In this document: in pieces, positions 6,072 through 11,114 of the stretch
Position numbering within the stretch: the first letter of the stretch is position 1
Layout: each line of letters starts with the position of its first letter
Source of the DNA: Thermopetrobacter sp.
GTDB taxonomy: Bacteria; Pseudomonadota; Alphaproteobacteria; Rhizobiales; Aestuariivirgaceae
DNA: 11,114 nt
Assembly (NCBI GenBank): GCA_011374735.1
Contig: DRPD01000259.1
Span: 1-11,114, forward strand
Direction of reading: 5' to 3'
The notes under the pieces: model-generated
Told to the model about the DNA's origin: nothing
What the model saw: only the letters and a program-made list of their open reading frames with translations
The model's database searches: none
Made by a program: the position numbers and the translations under genes

Positions 6072-6778
6072 GAGGTGGGCGCGCCCTGATTGTGGCGGCG
6101 CTTGACCAGTTCCTTCGCCGTCTGAACGGCGATTGCCGCGTCCTTGCAATAGGCGTCCGCGCCGATGGCGTCGGCGAAGTCGGCGTTCAGCGGCGCGCCG
6201 CCCACCAGCACGATGGTCCGCTCGCGCAGGCCCTCTTCCTTCAACGCCTCGATGACCGTCTTCATGTAGGGCATGGTGGTGGTCAACAGCGCCGACATGC
6301 CGAGAATCTCCGGCCGATGTTCCTTCACCGCGGCGATGAACTCCTCCGCGTCGGTGTTGATGCCGAGATTGATGACCTCGAAGCCGGCGCCCTCCATCAT
6401 CATGGCGACCAGATTCTTGCCGATGTCGTGAATGTCGCCCTTCACCGTGCCGATGACCATCTTGCCGGTCTTCGGCGCGCCGGTTTCGGCCAGCAGCGGG
6501 CGCAGGATGGCCATGCCTTCCTTCATGGCGTTGGCGGCCAGCAGCACTTCGGGCACGAACAGGATGCCGTCGCGGAAGTCGTCGCCGACGATCTCCATGC
6601 CGCCCACCAGCGCCTCGGTGAGCACCTTGTAGGGCTCCCACTTGCGTTCCAGCAGGATCTCGACGCCTTCGGCCACCTCTTCCTTCAGGCCGTCGTAAAG
6701 ATCGTCCTGAATCTGCTCCACCAGCTCCTCGTCGTCGAGGCTGCGCAGATCGAGATCGTCGTCGTCCTTGTCGGCCAT
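6068..6778 (-). CDS. Stand-alone corrinoid (cobalamin-binding) methyl-carrier protein
   Basis: A 236-residue protein of the MtbC/MttC-like corrinoid family. After an acidic N-terminus comes the helical B12-binding cap (about 30-100), then the Rossmann-like cobalamin domain. Its signature is GDIHDIGKN (114-122), where H117 is the lower axial cobalt ligand, followed by SALL (162-165) and VGGAPLN (192-198). It has no homocysteine, pterin or activation domain, so it must work with separate methyltransferases, none of which is in the window. The ATG at 6778 is preceded in frame by a GTG at 6781; GGAG lies 9 bases before the GTG and 12 before the ATG, so either may be used. It is translationally coupled to DUF1638. 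The 103-bp gap after rsmB contains a possible operator. Confidence 0.93.
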   Translation of the reverse strand: MADKDDDDLDLRSLDDEELVEQIQDDLYDGLKEEVAEGVEILLERKWEPYKVLTEALVGGMEIVGDDFRDGILFVPEVLLAANAMKEGMAILRPLLAETGAPKTGKMVIGTVKGDIHDIGKNLVAMMMEGAGFEVINLGINTDAEEFIAAVKEHRPEILGMSALLTTTMPYMKTVIEALKEEGLRERTIVLVGGAPLNADFADAIGADAYCKDAAIAVQTAKELVKRRHNQGAPTS

Positions 6779-6829
6779 CACTCAAGCACGCTCCATGTTG
6801 ACGCCCCCCATGCATACTACGGCCGGGAC

Positions 6830-6849
6830 ATATAACAAAATCTTTATAT
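6830..6849. promoter_or_regulatory. AT-rich palindrome, possible operator of the corrinoid operon
   Basis: On the minus strand this reads ATATAAAGATTTTGTTATAT: outer arms ATATAA/TTATAT are perfect and the interior is asymmetric. It is the only markedly AT-rich patch in the region and lies about 50 bases before the corrinoid start, overlapping plausible -10 sequences (TATAAA, TATATG). From memory, its left half resembles palindromes of the type ATATAAAGAT-ATCTTTATAT bound by ArsR-family SAH-responsive regulators (SahR) near methionine-cycle genes. That resemblance is unverified. Confidence 0.45.
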
Positions 6850-6881
6850 CCTTTTCCAGCCCGGCGCCCCGCATGGTGGAA

Positions 6882-8162
6882 TCAGGGGCGGCGGGCCATC
6901 ACGGCGATGAAGAAGCCGTCGGTGGCGTGACGGCGCGGGGTCAGTTGCAGGGCCGGGGCGTCTCGCGGCGCGTCGGGCAGGGCGGCCAGCGTGGCGGCCT
7001 GATCGCGCCAGCCGGCCAGCGCAAAGGCGTCATGGGCGGCGAGGAAGGCGCTGACCTGATCCATGTTCTCGCAAGGCAGCACGGAGCAGGTGACATACAC
7101 CAGCCGCCCGCCGGGTTTGACGTAATCCGCCGCCTGCTTCAGCAGCGCCGCCTGTTCGCCGAGGCGCTTGTCGAGGGATTTTTCCGTCAGCCGCCATTTG
7201 GCGTCGGGCTTGCGCCGCCAGGTGCCGGAGCCGGAGCACGGGGCGTCCACCAGCACCACGTCCATGCGTTCGCGCAGGGCATCGAGCCGTTTCTTGTGGT
7301 GTGGCGCGATCACTTGCGTGTTGCGCACCCCGGCGGCTTGCAGGCGGTCGTGGATGGGGGCGAGGCGGGTCTTGTCGGCGTCGAAGGCGAATATCTGCCC
7401 CCTGTTTTCCATCATGGCGGCCAGGGCCAGCGTCTTACCGCCACCGCCGGCGCACAGGTCGAGCACCTGCAGGCCGGGCCGCGCGCCGGTCAGGGCGGCG
7501 GCGATCTGCGATCCCTCGTCCTGTATGGCGATGCGGCCCTTGCGGAACGCTTCTTCGGCCTGAATGTGGGGCAGGCGGCCGCCACGCTCATGAAAGCGCA
7601 AGGCCCACCGGGAGAAGGGCGTTGGCGCGGGGGCGAGATGGGCCAGCGCCTGCGTCGCCTTCTCGCGGGTGGTCTTCAGGGCGTTCACCCGCACGTCCAG
7701 CGCCGCGCGTTTCGCCAGCGCCGCGCCTTCCTGCGCCGCCGCGTCGCCGAAGGCGCGGGCCATTTCCGCATCCAGCCATCGGGGATAATCGCCGCGCACC
7801 CAATCGGGGGCGTCATCGAGGCCGCGCGGGTTGGCCAGGGCCCGCTTCTCGTCGTCGGACAGCGGGCCGAAGCCGTATTTCTCCTTCGCCATGCGGGCGA
7901 TGTCTTCCACGGCGTGACCGGCCACGTGGGCCAGCCAGCCCAGCACCAGGGCGCGCGGGATGTCAGCGCCCATCCGCCAGCCGAGCGATGCTTTCCGGCG
8001 CAGCGTGTCGTGCACGATGTCGCCGATGGCGGCGCGGTCGCGGCTGCCGGCGAAGCGGTGCGCGCGGCCCCAGCCGGCCAGCGCCACGGTGGCCGGGCGG
8101 TGATGATCGAAGATGTCGGCCAGCACCTCGATGGCGGCGGCGGCGTGAGCGGCGGGGGTCAT
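6882..8162 (-). CDS. rsmB: 16S rRNA (cytosine-C5) methyltransferase, RsmB-like
   Basis: A 426-residue SAM-dependent RNA m5C methyltransferase of the Nol1/Nop2/Sun family; RsmB methylates C967 of 16S rRNA in E. coli. It has an N-terminal NusB-like helical region (about 5-130), then the catalytic Rossmann fold. Visible motifs are the SAM site VLDLCAGGGGKT (233-244), FDADKTRL, motif IV VDAPCSGSGTWRRKPD (305-320, C309), and motif VI VTCSVLPCEN (357-366) with catalytic C359. The exact rRNA target of this alphaproteobacterial paralogue is not certain; RsmB is the best name. The ATG at 8162 has no clear Shine-Dalgarno. Upstream are 326 bp of repeat-rich sequence and then tRNA-Gln on the same strand. 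Confidence 0.88.
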   Translation of the reverse strand: MTPAAHAAAAIEVLADIFDHHRPATVALAGWGRAHRFAGSRDRAAIGDIVHDTLRRKASLGWRMGADIPRALVLGWLAHVAGHAVEDIARMAKEKYGFGPLSDDEKRALANPRGLDDAPDWVRGDYPRWLDAEMARAFGDAAAQEGAALAKRAALDVRVNALKTTREKATQALAHLAPAPTPFSRWALRFHERGGRLPHIQAEEAFRKGRIAIQDEGSQIAAALTGARPGLQVLDLCAGGGGKTLALAAMMENRGQIFAFDADKTRLAPIHDRLQAAGVRNTQVIAPHHKKRLDALRERMDVVLVDAPCSGSGTWRRKPDAKWRLTEKSLDKRLGEQAALLKQAADYVKPGGRLVYVTCSVLPCENMDQVSAFLAAHDAFALAGWRDQAATLAALPDAPRDAPALQLTPRRHATDGFFIAVMARRP

Positions 8163-8280
8163 GACAGTTGGCAGTCGTCAGTAGACGGTTTTCAGCATGG
8201 TGATTGCACAGAGAAGACCAGCCTTCTGATGGCTGATGTTTAACATGGGCGAGGAATTTGCCGACGGAAAGGCCGTTGAT

Positions 8281-8369
8281 GAGGTTCCACACGAGGAAGG
8301 AGACTGGAAGACCGCTGCTTTCCTCCCACGGATCACCAGTTGGCGGAAGTCGAATCCAACGACCGTTGG
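8281..8369. repeat. Intergenic structured repeat, copy A
   Basis: The first of two diverged copies between tRNA-Gln and rsmB; it matches 8401-8488 at about 70 of 89 aligned positions with one gap. Landmarks are AGACTGGAAGACCG (8301-8314), CCCACGGATCA, AGTTGGCGGAAGTCGA, and a terminal palindrome CCAACGACCGTTGG (8356-8369). GAGGAA and TTCCTC flank the AGACTGGAAGACC block and can pair. The spacer to copy B contains another small hairpin, GAGGC-GGA-GCCTC (8381-8393). No reading frame here looks protein-coding. Confidence 0.7.
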
Positions 8370-8400
8370 TGAGAAACGCTGAGGCGGAGCCTCTCCTGCC

Positions 8401-8488
8401 GAGTTTCCTCGCGAAGGGGGAGACTGGAAGACCGTAGTCCTCTCCCACGGATCAACAGTTGGCGGAAGTCGAGTCCGGCGACCGCCGG
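8401..8488. repeat. Intergenic structured repeat, copy B, abutting tRNA-Gln
   Basis: The second copy, offset 119-120 bp from the first. It carries the same landmarks: AGACTGGAAGACCG (8421-8434), CCCACGGATCA, AGTTGGCGGAAGTCGA, and a terminal palindrome CCGGCGACCGCCGG (8475-8488). Relative to copy A the palindrome differs at four bases, but as two compensating pairs, so it stays perfect. It ends exactly one base before the tRNA CCA. GGGAG and CTCCC flank the AGACTGGAAGACC block and can pair. On the minus strand it would be the 3' trailer of the tRNA transcript. Confidence 0.72.
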
Positions 8489-8562
8489 TGGCTGGGGACC
8501 CAGGATTCGAACCTGGACTTACGGAGTCAGAGTCCGCTGTCCTACCATTAGACGAGTCCCCA
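8489..8562 (-). tRNA. trnQ: tRNA-Gln (CTG anticodon)
   Basis: A complete 74-base cloverleaf reading leftwards with encoded CCA. The acceptor stem TGGGGAC pairs with GTCCCCA, followed by discriminator G and CCA. The D arm contains AATGGTAGG. The anticodon arm is GCGGA-CTCTGAC-TCCGT with anticodon CTG, decoding CAG. The T arm is CCAGG-TTCGAAT-CCTGG. The 3' end touches a perfect 14-bp palindrome. I see no duplicated tRNA 3' segment in the window, so there is no sign of an integrated element using it. Confidence 0.97.
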
Positions 8563-8571
8563 TTATTGATG

Positions 8572-8603
8572 ATTATGCAAGTCCTGCTTCCGCAGGCTCG
8601 CAA
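8572..8603 (-). promoter_or_regulatory. Weak candidate promoter for tRNA-Gln
   Basis: Reading leftwards, CATAAT (8577-8572) is a five-of-six -10 hexamer positioned for a start about three bases before the tRNA. The nearest -35-like hexamer is TTGCGA (8603-8598), 20 bp away, which is too long for comfort. A small hairpin, CCTGC-TTCC-GCAGG (8583-8596), lies between them. Confidence 0.3.
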
Positions 8604-8617
8604 AATCGGACTCCACC

Positions 8618-8678
8618 GTCCCGCTCCCCCTCCCGACCACCCGGATGATGGGCAAGCGGTCGGGAGGGAGAGCGGGAC
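8618..8678. repeat. Long near-perfect hairpin between herA and tRNA-Gln
   Basis: The 21-bp arms 8618-8638 and 8658-8678 are inverted copies with a single mismatch, separated by a 19-base loop. The stem begins GTCCCGCTC and is very GC-rich. It lies 70-130 bases past the herA stop in the direction of transcription and 56 bases before the tRNA. No T tract follows closely on either strand, so it is not a standard intrinsic terminator. It could block readthrough, protect the herA 3' end, or be a repeat insertion. The rest of 8563-8747 shows no gene. Confidence 0.7.
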
Positions 8679-8747
8679 TTCGACATTGCCAGCGTCGCTT
8701 GGCAGATAGCCAGACGGCGCGCGCAAGTCAAGGCGCGGCGGCGGGTT

Positions 8748-10685
8748 CTATTGCTCGCGGAATTTGCGCAGCACGTCGGACAGGCTGCTGCGCAGATCGG
8801 CGATGGCCTCGCCGCCGCCGCTGGCGGAGGCGGGGCGTGGTTGCGGGGCCGCCGCCGGGCGATCCATGGCCGGCTCCGGTTGTGGCGCCGGGGCGGGGGC
8901 GGGCGGCGGCGCCGGTTGCGCGGCGGGCGGTGGCGGCATGGATTCGGGCATGGCGGCGGTGGTGGCCATGATCTCCATGTCCTCCTGGCGCCAGCGCGAG
9001 ATGATCATGCGCAGGAAATTGGGGTCGGTCACGTCGCTGCGCCAGTGTTCGGAGAAGGCGGCGGTGGAGGAGCGCGGCAGATGTTCGGCCGGCAGGCGGT
9101 CGAAGCGGATGCGGCAGGGCAGGGAAATGCCCTCGCCGATGGCGATGGCCTCGCCGACGCCCATGGTGGGCATGAAATCGAGCAGCGAGGCGGCCGAATC
9201 GGATATGCCGGCGCGCAGGATCTCCTGGTCGCGTTCGTTGGACAGGCGCAGCGAGAACAGGGTGTTGCACTGCGACAGGATGGTCGGGTCCAGCTCCGAG
9301 GGGCGCTGGGTGATGATGCACAGCGAGACGCCGTATTTGCGCCCTTCCTTGGCGATTTTGGAGATGGCCCGGCGGGTCGGGGCGAAGCCGGCGTTGGGGT
9401 CGTTGGGCACGTAGCGGTGGGCCTCTTCGCACACGAAGGTGAGCGGCACCTTGCCGCCGGCGTGATAGCCGAAGTCGAAGGCCATGCGGGCCAGCACGGA
9501 AACCACCACGTTGATCACTTCCGACGGCAGCCCGCCCAGCTCCAGCACGGTGATCGGCCGCCCGGCCACGGGGATGCGGAACAGCCGCCCCACCACCTCC
9601 GCCATGTTGTCGTTCACCGTCAGCGAGCCGAACATGAAGGCGTAGCGCGGGTCGCGGGTCACCGCCTCCAGCTTCGCCTTGATGCGCTTGTATGGGGCCA
9701 GATTGTTCTTCAGGTCCAGCTTGCCCATGCAGGTGTCGAGCAGCGCGATCAGGTCGGAGGCGCGGTAGGGCAGCGGCGCATCGACACCGATATTCTGGGC
9801 GTCGGCCGTCTCGCGCACCTTGCTCAGGCGGCCGTTGGCGCCATGCCGGTAGCGCGCCCTGGCCTGCGGGATCAGCTCGCGCAGCACCTCGGTGTCCTCT
9901 TCGCGATTGGCGTGATCGCCGATGAGGATTTCGCAGATTTCCTCGAAGTTGAGCAGCCAGAACGGCAGGTTGAGGGTTTCCGGCGAGATCACCTCGGCCA
10001 GATCGGGAAAGGCGGTGGCGTATTCGTGGTGCATGTCGAGCAGCAGGATGTGGGCGTTGGGGTTGCCCTCCAGCACGCGCCTGAGGATCAGCGCGACGGA
10101 ACAGGACTTGCCGGTGCCGGTGGTGCCGAGAATGGCGAAATGCTTGCCCAGCATCTCGTTCATCTTCACCATGGCCGGGATCGACTGATCCTGATGGATG
10201 ACGCCGACCTTGATGGCGGCCTCGCCGTCGCAGGCGTAGACCTTCTCCAGCTCGTCATGGCTGGCCCGGCCGACCACGGCGCCGAGGCCCGGATACTGCG
10301 ACACGCCGCGCCGGAAGTCGCCCAGCGCGCCGTCGGCGGCCTTGCCCAGTTCGCCGATGAACTCCACCTCGACGATGCGCGCCTCTTCATGAGAATCCGC
10401 ATCGGCCTCCGGCATCGGCGAGGACAGGGAGGAGACGAGCGCCAGCGCCACCGTCTCGTCGGTGTCCACCTTCAGCAGGGTGCCGATTTCCGGCGAGGGG
10501 TTGTCGTCCATGGCGCCGGCCGGGTCGAGCATGATGACGGCGCGGCCGCCGGATACGGCGACGATGCGGCCGATGCGTTCCATGAAGGCGCCATCCGTGC
10601 CTGTTGCGATCATTTCCCGGTTCTCTTCCTCGATGTGATGATGCTCATCATCGTCATGAATGATGTCGTGCATGCGTGCCCCCAT
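8748..10685 (-). CDS. HerA-like ATPase (DUF87, FtsK/HerA superfamily)
   Basis: A 645-residue ATP-binding protein of the HerA/DUF87 family of hexameric DNA-translocating ATPases. Order: an acidic, His-rich N-terminal tail (HDIIHDDDEHHHIEEE, 6-21); a HAS-barrel-like domain from about 36 (ERIGRIVAVSGGRAVIML); Walker A GTTGTGKS (187-194); LLLDMHHEYA (214-223); Walker B LTFVCEEAHRY (415-425) with acidic E420/E421; and the family motif IITQRPSELDPTILSQCNT (457-475). A Pro/Ala-rich linker (about 583-620) leads to a short helix (about 627-645). No NurA nuclease, SIR2 or other partner is nearby. The ATG at 10685 is chosen (GGGA just upstream, 34 bp after the kinase gene); ATGs at 10673 and 10613 are alternatives. 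The cellular role is unknown; DNA processing is inferred from the family. Confidence 0.88.
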   Translation of the reverse strand: MGARMHDIIHDDDEHHHIEEENREMIATGTDGAFMERIGRIVAVSGGRAVIMLDPAGAMDDNPSPEIGTLLKVDTDETVALALVSSLSSPMPEADADSHEEARIVEVEFIGELGKAADGALGDFRRGVSQYPGLGAVVGRASHDELEKVYACDGEAAIKVGVIHQDQSIPAMVKMNEMLGKHFAILGTTGTGKSCSVALILRRVLEGNPNAHILLLDMHHEYATAFPDLAEVISPETLNLPFWLLNFEEICEILIGDHANREEDTEVLRELIPQARARYRHGANGRLSKVRETADAQNIGVDAPLPYRASDLIALLDTCMGKLDLKNNLAPYKRIKAKLEAVTRDPRYAFMFGSLTVNDNMAEVVGRLFRIPVAGRPITVLELGGLPSEVINVVVSVLARMAFDFGYHAGGKVPLTFVCEEAHRYVPNDPNAGFAPTRRAISKIAKEGRKYGVSLCIITQRPSELDPTILSQCNTLFSLRLSNERDQEILRAGISDSAASLLDFMPTMGVGEAIAIGEGISLPCRIRFDRLPAEHLPRSSTAAFSEHWRSDVTDPNFLRMIISRWRQEDMEIMATTAAMPESMPPPPAAQPAPPPAPAPAPQPEPAMDRPAAAPQPRPASASGGGEAIADLRSSLSDVLRKFREQ

Positions 10686-10719
10686 GATTTTCCCGCTTGC
10701 GGCGTTCAGCTCCTCATGT

Positions 10720-11114
10720 TCACGGCCCCGCCACCGGCAATTCCACGCTGATGGACGTGCCCTTGCCCTTGGCGCTTCGCATGGTCATGCGCCCGCCGTG
10801 CAGTTCCACCAGCGCCTTGCTGATGGTCAGCCCCAGGCCGGTGCCCTCCACGCCGCGTTCCAGCCCGCTCCTGACCTGCCCGAAGGGCCGCATGGCCACG
10901 TCCATCTCCTGCGGCGTCATGCCGATGCCGGTGTCGCTGACCGTCAGCTTGTATAGCCGCCCACCGTCGGCCGCTTCGGCGCGCACCGTGACGGCGCCGC
11001 CGGAGGGCGTGAACTTGATGGCGTTGGACAACAGGTTGAGCAGCACCTGCTTCAGCCGCAGCGGATCGGCGGTGATCTGTGAGGCGGTGTCCGCGTCCTT
11101 GTCGTAGGTCAGCC
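10720..11114 (-). CDS. Sensor histidine kinase, C-terminal part (gene continues past window)
   Basis: The gene is cut by the right edge; the last 130 or so codons are present. The visible part is the ATP-binding HATPase domain. The frame reads ADPLRLKQVLLNLLSNAIKF (N box), then DTGIGM (G1), MRPFGQVRSGLERG (F box) and GTGLGLTISKALVELHGG (G2), ending ELPVAGP. The pattern resembles alphaproteobacterial PleC/DivJ-type kinases. The phosphoacceptor histidine and sensory domains lie outside. The stop is 34 bp before the HerA-like start, so the two are probably one transcript. The cognate response regulator is not in the window. Confidence 0.93.
   Translation of the reverse strand, partial: LTYDKDADTASQITADPLRLKQVLLNLLSNAIKFTPSGGAVTVRAEAADGGRLYKLTVSDTGIGMTPQEMDVAMRPFGQVRSGLERGVEGTGLGLTISKALVELHGGRMTMRSAKGKGTSISVELPVAGP

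Noticed and set aside
8489..8562. Integration (att) site at tRNA-Gln
   Set aside because: No integrase and no second copy of the tRNA 3' end were found in the window.
8618..8678. Intrinsic terminator of the HerA-like gene
   Set aside because: The stem is strong but no U-rich run follows on the minus strand; the nearest is a short TTTT beyond about 10 bases of mixed sequence.
8178..8726. A 182-codon minus-strand frame across the repeats and tRNA
   Set aside because: It reads straight through tRNA-Gln and the structured repeats; its 'SSNGRTADSDSVSPGSNPGS' stretch is simply the translated tRNA, a well-known artefact.
8748..10685. HerA-based antiviral defence system
   Set aside because: No SIR2, nuclease, DUF4297 or NurA gene is adjacent; neighbours are a histidine kinase and housekeeping genes, and there are no mobile-island signs.
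8751..10751. A 666-codon open frame on the plus strand opposite the HerA-like gene
   Set aside because: Its composition (long Gly/Ala/Arg/His runs) is what GC-rich antisense frames produce. The minus strand encodes a full DUF87 protein with intact motifs. The same applies to long antisense frames at 4534-5364, 5349-6089 and 6768-8243.

Overview
The window is GC-rich chromosomal DNA from an alphaproteobacterium. The evidence is a DUF3126 protein, a CHCC zinc-finger protein of the NDUFS6-like family, a PleC/DivJ-type histidine kinase C-terminus, and palindromic intergenic repeats of a kind common in that class. The order or genus cannot be fixed from the sequence alone. Gene content is mostly housekeeping and metabolic. 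No phage, transposase, CRISPR array or recognisable defence cassette is visible.

Layout. Bases 1-363 hold two tandem copies of a palindromic, MITE-like repeat. A GTG-started DUF849/BKACE gene (490-1320, +) follows, then an intergenic stretch with a phased direct repeat and an intrinsic terminator (1497-1530). A CHCC zinc-finger gene (-) and an alpha/beta hydrolase (+) diverge from a 72-bp gap. The hydrolase converges with, and overlaps by 24 bp, a LysE/RhtB exporter gene (-). That exporter is divergent from cysE (+), which suggests an O-acetylserine/cysteine efflux and synthesis pair. A small DUF3126 gene (+) ends this block.

From 4540 to the right edge every gene is on the minus strand. In transcription order these are a histidine kinase (cut by the window edge), a HerA-like ATPase, tRNA-Gln(CUG), rsmB, a stand-alone corrinoid protein, DUF1638 and xthA. 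The corrinoid and DUF1638 genes overlap as ATGA and are preceded by a 20-bp AT-rich palindrome that may be an operator. They look like a B12-dependent methyl-transfer module without its methyltransferases, possibly the carrier part of a split methionine synthase.

The most unusual non-coding feature is 3' of tRNA-Gln. Two diverged ~89-bp repeats each end in a small palindrome. In both, the palindrome stays perfectly paired although two base pairs have changed on both sides, and one palindrome abuts the tRNA CCA end. A separate 21-bp, one-mismatch hairpin lies between herA and the tRNA.
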